Part shown: one piece after another, positions 7,210 to 15,281 of the stretch
Position numbering within the stretch: position 1 is the stretch's first letter
Layout of the letters: every line of letters begins with the position of its first letter
From: UBA4416 sp040386075
Lineage (GTDB): Bacteria; Bacteroidota; Bacteroidia; B-17B0; Aurantibacillaceae
Length of the DNA stretch: 23,830 nucleotides
Reading direction: 5' to 3'
NCBI GenBank assembly: GCA_040386075.1
Contig: JAZKGE010000060.1
Coordinates: forward strand, 1 to 23,830
The notes under the pieces: model-generated
Told to the model about the DNA's origin: nothing
Database searches by the model: none
Seen by the model: only the letters and a program-made list of their open reading frames with translations
Program-made: the position numbers and the translations under genes

Positions 7210-7815
7210 ATGCAAACGGATATTTTACTGAAACAGCTTTATTCATCATTAGGCGAGTTAAAAGCTACCATTGAGAAATTCGAGAAACATCCTGCGCCAA
7301 GTACTCATTATGCCGAACAATTGCATTCGGCAATATATCATAGTAATAAGCTGGTATCAGCTTATCTGGTACTCAAAGAACATAAAGATGTGTCGCCTGA
7401 CATTAACCTGCATATGAAGTTAATGAACGTTCCAACTACGGAAGAAAAAGCAGCTATCATTGAACCTATCAAAGAATCACCTGTAATAGAGCCGGTTAAA
7501 ATAGAAGTAAAACCAATAGAGGTTATAAAAGAACCGGTTATTGACAAACAAGTAACACCTGTTGAAGAATCAAAACCTGTTTCGAAAGAATATCCAAAAA
7601 TGACGATTAACATTAATGATAAATTCCGTTTCATTAATGAGTTGTTTGCATCCAATGCCAATGAATACAACATTGCGGTTGAACAGTTGAATACTGTAAA
7701 TACCTTGAATGAAATGACTAGCTACTTAAAAGGGCTCCAATCTATTTATGGTTGGGAAGAGGACAATGAGGTTGTGAAAAATTTATATGCATTGGCTCAA
7801 AAACGTTTTTCTTAA
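7210..7815 (+). CDS. Conserved hypothetical protein: helical N-domain, P/E/K/V linker, conserved C-domain
   Basis: I do not recognise a named function. The 201 residues form three parts. Residues 1-60 are a predicted helical bundle (LLKQLYSSLGELKATIEKFE, then AEQLHSAIYHSNKLVSAYLVL). Residues 78-128 are a low-complexity linker rich in Pro, Glu, Val, Lys and Ile, with repeated IEP/VIEP/PVKIE-like steps. Residues 131-201 are a compact helical domain beginning ININDKFRFINELFASNANEYN and ending EVVKNLYALAQKRFS. The last domain resembles a recurring C-terminal module (N-D-x-F-x-F-x-x-E-L-F, then a GW near the end) that I recall in Bacteroidota hypothetical proteins. No signal peptide or membrane segment is visible. 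It is divergent from tdk, 84 nt away, and 58 nt upstream of the M28 peptidase. Confidence 0.8.
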   Translation: MQTDILLKQLYSSLGELKATIEKFEKHPAPSTHYAEQLHSAIYHSNKLVSAYLVLKEHKDVSPDINLHMKLMNVPTTEEKAAIIEPIKESPVIEPVKIEVKPIEVIKEPVIDKQVTPVEESKPVSKEYPKMTININDKFRFINELFASNANEYNIAVEQLNTVNTLNEMTSYLKGLQSIYGWEEDNEVVKNLYALAQKRFS

Positions 7816-7846
7816 TTACTTAACCACAAAGTTTGCTTAACTCTTT

Positions 7847-7863
7847 TTTCTCTGCGGTTAAAA
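7847..7863 (+). repeat. CTCTGCGGTTAAA-type fragment upstream of the M28 peptidase
   Basis: The intergenic gap 7816-7873 reads TTACTTAACCACAAAGTTTGC and then TTTTCTCTGCGGTTAAA. The end matches the fragment before adenine deaminase (3412-3430) and stops about 10 nt before the ATG. AACCACAAAG to the left is also typical of such intergenic repeats. This may be repeat debris that now forms the 5' leader. Confidence 0.35.
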
Positions 7864-7873
7864 ATAGCAACCA

Positions 7874-9022
7874 ATGAAACAGATCACTTCTCTTATATTT
7901 TTCTTACTTTTTTTAAATTCCTACAGCCAGGATACCGTTTATGCCCGCCAGGTCATTAAAAAACTAACTTCTAAAGAATTTTTGGGAAGAGGCTACGTAA
8001 ATGATGGTGTGAATAAAGCGGCTAGTTATATTTCGAAACAATTAAAAACAATTGGCCTTTTAAAATTTGGCAAATCCTATTCACAAAATTATACATTTCC
8101 GGTTAATACATTTCCTGGAAAGATGTCTGTTGTATTAGATGGCAGAACAATAACAGCTGGTAAACATTATTTGATCTATCCTTCTGCTAAAACCATCAAA
8201 TCAGGATTTCAGCTTTTTAAAACAGACAGCGTTACTTATGAAGCTAATGACGGTCAAAGGCCTTTCCCTTTAAAAGTCAAGCTGAAGAAAAAGCTGACGT
8301 ACACAGTTGAGACTGAGCTCGCAGATAATATAACTATTGAGTTATTAAAAGATTCTTTTCCGGATGAGTTAAAGACCATTGATGTTATTTTTGAGAATAA
8401 ATTTATTTCAGCATTCAAATGCCAGAATTTATGCGGGTATATTAAAGGAACCCAACAACCGGATAGCTTTATCGTATTTACGGCTCATTATGATCATTTG
8501 GGAGCTATGGGGAAGGATGCTTATTTCCCGGGCGCTAATGATAATGCAAGTGGCGTAAGTGTTGTTTTGAATCTTGCTAAGTATTACAAACAACATCCTT
8601 CCAAATACTCTATCGCATTTATTTTCTTTAGCGGAGAGGAAGCAGGATTGATAGGCTCTAAATACTATTCGGAACACCCACTTTTTCCTTTAACAAAAAT
8701 AAAATTCCTTACTAATCTTGACCTATTGGGAACAGGTGATGATGGCATTATGGTAGTGAATGCTAGTGTATTTAAAGAACAGTTTGAAAAGCTAAATCAA
8801 ATAAATGCCGAAAAAAACTATGTGAAACAAATAAAGCAAAGAGGTAAGGCGGCTAACAGCGATCACTATTGGTTTAGTGAGAAGGGTGTTCCAAGCTTCT
8901 TTATTTATACCATTGGTGGCGTTAGTTTTTATCATGATATCTATGATGTAGAGAAAACTTTGCCGCTAACAAAGTATCTTGAAGTTTGTAAACTCTTGAT
9001 AGAGTTTAATGCCAAACTGTAA
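7874..9022 (+). CDS. Exported M28-family zinc aminopeptidase-like peptidase
   Basis: The protein has 382 residues, with a signal peptide at 1-19 (hydrophobic core LIFFLLFL, then YSQ). A propeptide or PA-like region is followed by the M28 catalytic domain with all expected co-catalytic zinc residues in order: His205 in TAHYDHLG, the bridging Asp223 in GANDNASG, Glu255/Glu256 in SGEEAGLIGS (general base and ligand), Asp283 in NLDLLG and His354 in FYHDIYD. It should therefore be an active periplasmic or surface metallopeptidase removing N-terminal residues from peptides; peptide preference is not readable. Its stop codon directly abuts that of the convergent beta-barrel gene (TAA then TTA, 9020-9025), so no terminator fits between them. 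Confidence 0.93.
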   Translation: MKQITSLIFFLLFLNSYSQDTVYARQVIKKLTSKEFLGRGYVNDGVNKAASYISKQLKTIGLLKFGKSYSQNYTFPVNTFPGKMSVVLDGRTITAGKHYLIYPSAKTIKSGFQLFKTDSVTYEANDGQRPFPLKVKLKKKLTYTVETELADNITIELLKDSFPDELKTIDVIFENKFISAFKCQNLCGYIKGTQQPDSFIVFTAHYDHLGAMGKDAYFPGANDNASGVSVVLNLAKYYKQHPSKYSIAFIFFSGEEAGLIGSKYYSEHPLFPLTKIKFLTNLDLLGTGDDGIMVVNASVFKEQFEKLNQINAEKNYVKQIKQRGKAANSDHYWFSEKGVPSFFIYTIGGVSFYHDIYDVEKTLPLTKYLEVCKLLIEFNAKL

Positions 9023-10768
9023 TTACCTTAATTTTTTGAAAGGGTAATAGGTGATGCCACCTATAAACCATTGCGCACTGCTTTTTATATTATAATTCCA
9101 GTTTATAAACGCGCCTAACCTGGTTTGTTTAATGTCGAATTCATAAGACATCTTTGCGAAAAATGCCCACTGTTCTTTTCGTAATAAAAGAGTGGATGAT
9201 TCTTTATTTTCCAATGTTTCAGTTGTTGATGAAATTAGATCGCCACTATAATTGCTTTGTTTGGTCTCTTTATTCGCATGGATCTGATTTTTAGAATAAA
9301 CAGGAGTATAGAATGAAATGCCATTATCAAAATTAAAATGCTTCAGTACACTAAATCTTATGCCTGTTCCAATATTTAAAAGACCAAGAGTTGAATTGTA
9401 AATGGTTGAATTGATATATTCGTACTTATACCCTGCTTGTTTATCCTCTAAGTAGTTGTAAGTTCTTTGATGTAGTTCAGCTTTAGATTCACTGAATGAC
9501 GCAGTAATAATATGTTTGAAATAGTTGCTGCCGCCATGAGAAAAGTTAAGTCCTAAAGAGTATCCCATTTTATATTGTCCGGTATTTAAAGGTTTTATTC
9601 CGCTGTAATTTTCTTCTGTATTAGTAAAACCACGATTAAATAAAGTACCTATCTCAAGATTAATTTTGGGATTTTTAATTAATTTCGATTTGCTTTTGGG
9701 TTCATCTGGTAATGATCGTAATTTTTTAAAAGGGTAATATACAAAACCAACAGTATGCCATGGCAAAATATATTTATAACTAGCTATGTTGTAGGCATAA
9801 GAGATTTCAAATTTTTGTTGTTTGAAGTTTAATTGATAAGAAATTTTTGGCATAAAGGACAACGCAAATCCTGCCATTATTTTTGTGTTTGTTTCTTTTA
9901 ACGGAAGTGTTTTTTTTGTATCCAATACATTATTGAAAGACGTACCCGACTGGTTGGGTACATTTTTATAGGTGCTTTCAGTAATAGTGCCGGTAACTTG
10001 ATTCCTTGAAGCAACGGGAACGTTTAACGAAAGATGAGCTTCAAGGTTTATTTTTTTTCCAATAGTAAACCTAATGCCGTTTGTAAGGTTTATATAATGC
10101 GTTTTGGAATAGTATTCAGCTTGAAGATGTCTTGTAAATGTAACTGTATGATATATCGACTCATATTCTGAACTGTAATGATCGTATCGGTACTGGCTTG
10201 TAGAATTCAGATATGATAACCCCACCATATGCTTGCAAATACTTCCTTTTCCTAATATAAAATTTACAGCAAGATAGTAGCCGAGACATGTTTTAGTGTT
10301 TATTTTCGAAAAATCCTCGCTTTCTGATTGATATCTCGAATACGTTTTAGGAGCTTTTGGAACATTACAGAAAGCGTTGTTCACCACTAATCCTAACTCG
10401 GTATTTAGTTGAATATAATCACTCAACTTTTTTTGAGACAAAGTTATAGTAGGAGTAATGGCAACGGGACGGTCTATAGATCTATTTTTATCATAAGTGG
10501 AAAAGGTTTCTCCTGTTTCGTTCTTTTCTAACTGTTCTATCCTCTCAACTAAACCATTCTGATAAATAATACATGCGATCTCTGATTTTGATACAGTAAT
10601 TAAAGGCCCATCTGTGTAATTGAATAGTTTGTAGCTGATCTCCGTTGATCTTATTTCCAGGATCTTCACCTCGGTTTTTGTACTGTCTTTTTTAACGAGA
10701 ATATCCTGACAAAAAAAATTTGCAGAAATGAACAGGAACAGAATGGTATGTTGAAGCCGAAACATCAT
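9023..10768 (-). CDS. Outer-membrane protein with two tandem beta-barrel repeats
   Basis: The protein has 581 residues, with a signal peptide at 1-20 (ILFLFISANFFC then Q; the Cys followed by Q makes a lipoprotein possible but not sure). Residues 21-76 form the small N-terminal domain common in Bacteroidota secreted proteins (ILVKKDSTKTEVKILEI, then YTDGPLITVSKSEIACIIYQNG). Two related barrel-like segments follow, about 118-351 and 367-581, each made of alternating aromatic strands. They end respectively in VGFVYYPFKKLR and GGITYYPFKKLR. Such Y/F-rich terminal strands are the usual outer-membrane insertion signal. The start has two ATG codons in a row; a GAGG lies close upstream and would suit the second. 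It is the last gene of the minus-strand operon. Function unknown. Confidence 0.82.
   Translation of the reverse strand: MMFRLQHTILFLFISANFFCQDILVKKDSTKTEVKILEIRSTEISYKLFNYTDGPLITVSKSEIACIIYQNGLVERIEQLEKNETGETFSTYDKNRSIDRPVAITPTITLSQKKLSDYIQLNTELGLVVNNAFCNVPKAPKTYSRYQSESEDFSKINTKTCLGYYLAVNFILGKGSICKHMVGLSYLNSTSQYRYDHYSSEYESIYHTVTFTRHLQAEYYSKTHYINLTNGIRFTIGKKINLEAHLSLNVPVASRNQVTGTITESTYKNVPNQSGTSFNNVLDTKKTLPLKETNTKIMAGFALSFMPKISYQLNFKQQKFEISYAYNIASYKYILPWHTVGFVYYPFKKLRSLPDEPKSKSKLIKNPKINLEIGTLFNRGFTNTEENYSGIKPLNTGQYKMGYSLGLNFSHGGSNYFKHIITASFSESKAELHQRTYNYLEDKQAGYKYEYINSTIYNSTLGLLNIGTGIRFSVLKHFNFDNGISFYTPVYSKNQIHANKETKQSNYSGDLISSTTETLENKESSTLLLRKEQWAFFAKMSYEFDIKQTRLGAFINWNYNIKSSAQWFIGGITYYPFKKLR
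9026..9670 (-). repeat. Barrel repeat unit 2 inside the 581-residue protein
   Basis: This unit codes for residues about 367-581. It shares with unit 1 the opening (LEIGTLFNRGF against TELGLVVNNAF), GYSLGLNF against GYYLAVNF, NIGTGIRFSVLKHFNF against NLTNGIRFTIGKKINL, and the final YYPFKKLR. Similarity at DNA level remains at the end: AATTTTTTGAAAGGGTAATA at 9030-9049 matches 9720-9739 in 19 of 20 bases, 690 nt apart. Confidence 0.75.
9716..10417 (-). repeat. Barrel repeat unit 1 inside the 581-residue protein
   Basis: This unit codes for residues about 118-351 and aligns along its length with unit 2. It is followed by a short basic, Ser/Pro-containing linker (SLPDEPKSKSKLIKNP, 352-367). An internal YYPFKKLR at 344-351, normally found at the very C-terminus of a barrel, marks the fusion point. 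Confidence 0.75.
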
Positions 10769-10794
10769 CTACCTCTAAGATACAAAAAAATAAT

Positions 10795-11538
10795 TTAAAA
10801 TAAGCTATGATACCGCTCCATGGTCAGTAACGTATCAGAACCTGTGTAGCCTTTTTCTTTGGCTAATTGTAAGAGCTTTGACAAAGTACTTGCTTCTTCT
10901 TTTTTCTCAGTTTCAAAACTATAAAGAATATAATGATTGATGATCTTATCAGTACGGGTAGATGTTACAGTTTGTTCAACCAAAAGGTAATTTTTATCAA
11001 AAGCTATTCTATTGATATTACTCAGGCCTGCGTAAATTTCTCCATTGTCATTTTCATCAAAGCGGATTACATTAGATTCATTATACAACTCTCCATTGTC
11101 CTTTGTATACATGCAATGAATGGAATAGGGATAACGCAAAGGATAACGGTAATAATCCTTAAAGCCGACATAGCTATAAAACTCTTCCGGTTCATTGTTT
11201 ACCATATCGGCCGGCAAATAACTTTTTAAAAGCTTAACCTGAGCACTGCTGTTATTGATCTCGTATCTATCAATACTGTTATTTTTAAGGCTGTCCGAAA
11301 AGCTATCGATCTGGCTAATGGTATTTTCAGTAAAATTCTGAACGGCATTAACGGCTTTTCTTACAAATAAAACGATGCAGATGGCAAGTCCTATTAATGT
11401 GCAAAAGAAGACTGTAAGCCATACAAACTTGTTAGGTTTATTGTTGGCAAAGGCCAGGATACCAAAAATAAGCGATATCAATAATCCTATGCAACATAGA
11501 ATACCTAAACCTATTAATAATGCAGCAGTGAAAAACAT
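10795..11538 (-). CDS. Hypothetical two-TM membrane protein
   Basis: I do not recognise a family. The 247 residues begin with two membrane segments, about 4-30 (TAALLIGLGILCCIGLL and onward) and 38-60 (FVWLTVFFCTLIGLAICIVLF). A short helix 62-85 (VNAVQNFTENTISQIDSFSD) leads to a soluble region of about 150 residues with many Tyr and Asn (YRYPLRYPYSIHCMY, NRIAFDKNYLLVEQTV, HYILYSF). The soluble part looks like a beta-rich domain and probably lies on the cytoplasmic or periplasmic face next to the membrane. It starts 3 nt after the carboxyltransferase stop and ends 26 nt before the double-barrel gene, so it is in the same operon. The neighbours give no functional hint. Confidence 0.72.
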   Translation of the reverse strand: MFFTAALLIGLGILCCIGLLISLIFGILAFANNKPNKFVWLTVFFCTLIGLAICIVLFVRKAVNAVQNFTENTISQIDSFSDSLKNNSIDRYEINNSSAQVKLLKSYLPADMVNNEPEEFYSYVGFKDYYRYPLRYPYSIHCMYTKDNGELYNESNVIRFDENDNGEIYAGLSNINRIAFDKNYLLVEQTVTSTRTDKIINHYILYSFETEKKEEASTLSKLLQLAKEKGYTGSDTLLTMERYHSLF

Positions 11539-11541
11539 GTT

Positions 11542-13131
11542 CTATAAAGGAATGTTGCCGTGTTTTTTCTTTGGTAATTTAGTTGCTTTGTTCTCTAACA
11601 TCTTAAATGCGCGGATCAGTTTTTCACGTGTATCTTCCGGTTTGATCACTTCATCCACATAACCTCTTTCAGCAGCACGGTATGGATTGGCAAAATGATC
11701 GATGTATTCTTTTTCTTTCTCCGCTAATTTGGCAGCAGGATCTTTAGCCGCAGCGATCTCAGTTTTAAAGATAATTTCTGCTGCACCTTTAGCGCCCATT
11801 ACGGCGATCTCAGCGCTTGGCCAGGCATAGTTCATGTCGGCACCAATATGTTTGCTATTCATTACATCATAAGCACCACCGTAAGCTTTACGCGTAATAA
11901 CTGTAATTCTTGGTACAGTTGCTTCACAAAACGCATATAATAGTTTGGCGCCGTTTGAAATAATACCATGCCACTCCTGGTCGGTGCCCGGTAAAAAGCC
12001 CGGAACATCTTCGAATACCAATAAAGGAATATTAAAGCAATCACAGAATCTTACGAAACGCGCTGCTTTGGTTGAACAATTATTGTCCAACACACCTGCT
12101 AAAAATGCGGGTTGATTAGCCACGATGCCAATGCTTTTTCCTGCTAAGCGTGCAAAACCAACAACAATGTTTTCCGCGTAATTTTTATGAACTTCTAAAA
12201 AGGAACCTTCATCAATTGTGCCTTCAATTACTTCCCGGATATCGTAAGGCTGGTTGGCGTTATCGGGAATGATCGTATTTAAAGCAGTGCGTTTTTCGTT
12301 GCCATTACTTTCGTAAGGTACACTTGGCGCATCGTCCTCACAATTCTGAGGCATATAGCTTAATAAAGCTTTGATATTATTGATACATTCAATTTCATTG
12401 GCACATGAAAAATGTGTTACTCCTGATTTCATGGAGTGTGCAGAAGCGCCTCCTAATTCTTCAGAAGTTACTTCTTCATGTGTGACAGTTTTCACAACAT
12501 TAGGACCTGTTACAAACATGTAGCTTGTATTCTCAACCATCATAATGAAATCGGTAATAGCTGGACTGTAAACAGCACCACCGGCACACGGCCCCATAAT
12601 AGCAGATAGCTGAGGGATAACACCTGAAGCCATCGTATTCTTATAAAAAATATCAGCATAGCCTCCTAAAGAAACTACGCCTTCCTGAATACGCGCTCCG
12701 CCACTATCATTTAAACCGATCAATGGTGCGCCATTTTGCATCGCCAGGTCCATGATGCGGCAAATTTTTTCGGCATGCGTTTCTGATAGTGAACCACCAA
12801 ATACCGTGAAGTCTTGTGAGAACACGTAGATCAATCTTCCATTCACTGTTCCGTAACCGGTAACAACACCATCACCTAAATATTTTTCACGATCCAAGCC
12901 AAACTCTGTAGAACGGTGTGTTACAAACATTCCTATTTCTTCAAAGCTGCCTTCATCCAGCAGAAAGTGTAAACGCTCACGCGCCGTCAATTTCCCTTTT
13001 TTATGTTGAGAGTCTATACGTTTTTGTCCACCACCTAAAAGTGCTTCAGCTTGTTTTTCTTCGAGTAGAGATAATTTAGAATTCATGTCTGTTATTTTAG
13101 TTTCACCTTTAGGCGCTAATACTGTATCCAT
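11542..13131 (-). CDS. Acyl-CoA carboxylase carboxyltransferase (beta) subunit, propionyl-CoA type
   Basis: It transfers carboxyl from carboxybiotin to an acyl-CoA, most likely propionyl-CoA to methylmalonyl-CoA, in the cytosol. The 529 residues match the family length. The GGGQKRIDSQHKKGKLTARERL region is at 33-54. Oxyanion-forming loops are DSGGARIQEG at 142-151 and EDVPGFLPGTDQE at 374-386. GPCAGGAVYSPA is at 180-191. AYGGAYDVMNSKH at 416-428 places Asp at residue 422, the position that in Streptomyces PccB favours propionyl-CoA (Ile favours acetyl-CoA). Met16 (13086) is a reasonable alternative start, since several homologues begin near there. Biotin carboxylase and biotin carrier subunits are not in this window. 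It lies 37 nt after the helicase gene and 3 nt before the two-TM gene. Confidence 0.92.
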   Translation of the reverse strand: MDTVLAPKGETKITDMNSKLSLLEEKQAEALLGGGQKRIDSQHKKGKLTARERLHFLLDEGSFEEIGMFVTHRSTEFGLDREKYLGDGVVTGYGTVNGRLIYVFSQDFTVFGGSLSETHAEKICRIMDLAMQNGAPLIGLNDSGGARIQEGVVSLGGYADIFYKNTMASGVIPQLSAIMGPCAGGAVYSPAITDFIMMVENTSYMFVTGPNVVKTVTHEEVTSEELGGASAHSMKSGVTHFSCANEIECINNIKALLSYMPQNCEDDAPSVPYESNGNEKRTALNTIIPDNANQPYDIREVIEGTIDEGSFLEVHKNYAENIVVGFARLAGKSIGIVANQPAFLAGVLDNNCSTKAARFVRFCDCFNIPLLVFEDVPGFLPGTDQEWHGIISNGAKLLYAFCEATVPRITVITRKAYGGAYDVMNSKHIGADMNYAWPSAEIAVMGAKGAAEIIFKTEIAAAKDPAAKLAEKEKEYIDHFANPYRAAERGYVDEVIKPEDTREKLIRAFKMLENKATKLPKKKHGNIPL

Positions 13132-13168
13132 TTATTTAAAATTTAAATATACAATTTTGTGTAAATAC

Positions 13169-14425
13169 TTATACTTTTTTTGGTCCATGAAAGGGCTTTT
13201 TATTTCCCGGTTTTGCTCCACCTGGTTTTCCTTTTCCGGCAAAGCCACGTGGTTTGTCAAACTTCTTTTTGTTAGCATCCGGGTTATATTCAGGCCCTTT
13301 TCCAAACTCTTCCGGGATAGGCATTTTAGTTACATCCATTCCCATTAACGCTTCAATTTGCGCAAAACGTGGTTGGTCTTTTTCATTAATAAAGGTGATC
13401 GCAACGCCGGCTTTTTCAGCGCGGGCAGTTCTTCCAATACGGTGAATATAATCTTCCGGATCAGGTGGCGCGTCAAAATTTACTACTAAACTAATGCCAT
13501 CCACATCAATGCCTCTGGATAGAATATCGGTACCTATTAAAATACGGAGTTTGCGGGCTTTAAAATTCCGCATGATCTCTTCGCGTTCACTTTGTTCCAG
13601 ATCAGAAGAAAACCCTTGCACTGAATATTTTAATGCTTTAAATGTTAGTGCCAGTTCCTTTACTTTTTCTTTAGTAGAAGAGAAAATGATCACTGATGAA
13701 AAATCTTCATTTTTTAAGATCTCTTTTAATAGTTTTTCTTTCTGACCATCATAAACCACATAGGCCTGTTGTACAATTCCTGCTGCCGGTTTTGAAAGTG
13801 CAATATTTATAGTTTCAGGATTATTTAATAAATGGCCTGCTAATACCCTGATCTTTGGTGCCATGGTTGCCGAGAACATGATAGTTTGGCGTTTCTCAGG
13901 CACATATTTTAAAATGGTTTTGATATCGTCGGAAAAACCCATATCCAGCATACGATCTGCTTCATCCAAAATTAAATGCTCGATGCTGTCAAATTTCACA
14001 TCGCCTGATTGAAGTAGAGCAATTAAACGTCCTGGAGTCGCGATCACGATATCTACACCTTCTTTCAATGCACTTGCTTGTCGTCCCCATGCAATACCGT
14101 CATTACCACCGTAAATCCCAATAGAACTTACGCCACAAAAATAGGCCATGCCTTCAATTTGTTGATCAATTTGTAATACGAGCTCACGGGTAGGAGCAAT
14201 AATTAAAGTGTTAATGCCACCTTTTTTGGTTTTGATGATCTTATCTAAAACGGGTAAAACAAAAGCAGCAGTTTTTCCTGTGCCGGTTTGTGCGCACGCA
14301 ATAAGGTCCTTTCCTTGTTGAATAACAGGGATTGCTTGTTGTTGTATGGGAGTAGGTAGTTTGTATCCCATAGATTGCAAACCATCTATTAATGATTGAT
14401 CGAAATTAAAGTCGTTGAATGTCAA
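13169..14425 (-). CDS. DEAD-box ATP-dependent RNA helicase, RhlE-like, TTG start
   Basis: A cytosolic helicase of 418 residues that remodels RNA, probably in ribosome assembly or mRNA turnover. All core motifs are present in order: Q motif (FNFDQSLIDG, then PTPIQQQAIP, 6-33), AQTGTGKT at 45-52, PTRELVLQ at 78-85, TPGR at 130-133, DEAD at 154-157, SAT at 185-187, IIFSSTKEK at 246-254, GTDILSRGIDV at 298-308 and HRIGRTAR at 328-335. The tail from about 380 is Lys/Gly/Pro-rich and basic, as in RhlE proteins, and likely binds RNA. The start is TTG (14425-14423): it gives MTFNDF, as homologues do, and an in-frame stop lies 12 nt upstream with no ATG between. It is the first gene of a four-gene minus-strand operon. 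Confidence 0.94.
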   Translation of the reverse strand: MTFNDFNFDQSLIDGLQSMGYKLPTPIQQQAIPVIQQGKDLIACAQTGTGKTAAFVLPVLDKIIKTKKGGINTLIIAPTRELVLQIDQQIEGMAYFCGVSSIGIYGGNDGIAWGRQASALKEGVDIVIATPGRLIALLQSGDVKFDSIEHLILDEADRMLDMGFSDDIKTILKYVPEKRQTIMFSATMAPKIRVLAGHLLNNPETINIALSKPAAGIVQQAYVVYDGQKEKLLKEILKNEDFSSVIIFSSTKEKVKELALTFKALKYSVQGFSSDLEQSEREEIMRNFKARKLRILIGTDILSRGIDVDGISLVVNFDAPPDPEDYIHRIGRTARAEKAGVAITFINEKDQPRFAQIEALMGMDVTKMPIPEEFGKGPEYNPDANKKKFDKPRGFAGKGKPGGAKPGNKKPFHGPKKV

Positions 14426-14496
14426 TTTTATAAAGTATTAAATATTTAATTTTTAAAGGGCTAATTTACTATTTTTATAGCGGAAACACTACAAAA

Positions 14497-15201
14497 ATGT
14501 ACTGGATAAATAGTAAACATATTAGCACAATTCATGGCTTTTCTACCCGTCATGGGGGAGTTTCACCAGCACCTTTTTCAAGTTTGAATCTCGGGGGAAC
14601 GGAGGATTCAGCTGAAAATATTGCTGAGAACCGAAAACGGGCTTTGAGCGATTTGAATATAACGATGGACCAGGTATCTTATCTGAACCAGATTCACAGT
14701 AATAGCGTTTGCCAGGGAAAGGTTGGAAAACAAACCGGCGACGCTTTAGTTACAAATCAACAGGGCTTGGCTTTGGCGGTTGGAGCCGCAGATTGCTATC
14801 CTGTTTTGTTCCATGACGAAAAAAATAAGGTGATCGGTGCGGCCCATTGCGGCTGGAAAGGTACACTGACAAGGATCGTAAAGAATACTATTGATGAAAT
14901 GGTAAATTTGGGCGCAGAGAAAGAACAGATTAAGGTAGCAATTGGACAGGGAATTTGTGCTAAAAATTACGAAGTAAGTTTAGAGGTTATTCAGCAATTA
15001 AGGGAGCAGGGTTTTCCCGAAATTTGCTGGAATGGCAGGCAAACGGATCTTTTAAAAGCTAATGAGTTTGTAGCTTTAGAGAATGGGATCTTAAAAGATA
15101 ATATCTGGAGTATGAATCGGTGTACAACGGAATCGGATTTTTTTTCTTACCGCAGAGATAACGGAAAAACAGGCAGAATGTGGGCGGTAATTATGATGTA
15201 G
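14497..15201 (+). CDS. pgeF: PgeF/YfiH-family protein (Cu-oxidase_4; peptidoglycan editing factor)
   Basis: The 234 residues are the usual length for this family. The family has been assigned peptidoglycan editing (removal of L-Ser-containing muropeptides in E. coli), purine nucleoside phosphorylase/adenosine deaminase activity and multicopper polyphenol oxidase activity, so the exact role is unsettled. The metal-site residues are present: His67 in LNQIHSN, Cys100 in AADCYPV and His117 in AAHCGWKG. HGFSTRHGGVS at 13-23 and IGQGICAKNYEV near 150 are also family signatures, and the C-terminus has FSYRRD. It is cytosolic, with no signal peptide. The ATG at 14497 is well placed. It is divergent from the helicase, 71 nt away. 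Confidence 0.92.
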   Translation: MYWINSKHISTIHGFSTRHGGVSPAPFSSLNLGGTEDSAENIAENRKRALSDLNITMDQVSYLNQIHSNSVCQGKVGKQTGDALVTNQQGLALAVGAADCYPVLFHDEKNKVIGAAHCGWKGTLTRIVKNTIDEMVNLGAEKEQIKVAIGQGICAKNYEVSLEVIQQLREQGFPEICWNGRQTDLLKANEFVALENGILKDNIWSMNRCTTESDFFSYRRDNGKTGRMWAVIMM

Positions 15202-15218
15202 ATTATACTTGTCAGTAA

Positions 15219-15242
15219 ATACATGGTTATAGTTACATGTAT
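15219..15242. other. Perfect 7-bp inverted repeat upstream of the beta-propeller gene
   Basis: ATACATG (15219-15225) and CATGTAT (15236-15242) are exact reverse complements 10 nt apart, in the 80-nt gap between pgeF and the propeller gene. It could be an operator for a dimeric regulator or a weak hairpin. A TACCTTCG (15255-15262), one mismatch from TAnnTTTG, lies just downstream and could be a -7 element. Both are suggestions only. Confidence 0.3.
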
Positions 15243-15281
15243 GTGAAATTTTATTACCTTCGGTTAAACTACATTTTAATT

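Noticed and set aside
15237..15281. Upstream ATG that would extend the propeller protein by 15 residues
   Set aside because: It would place 15 residues ahead of a complete signal peptide; the start at 15282 gives a normal exported protein.
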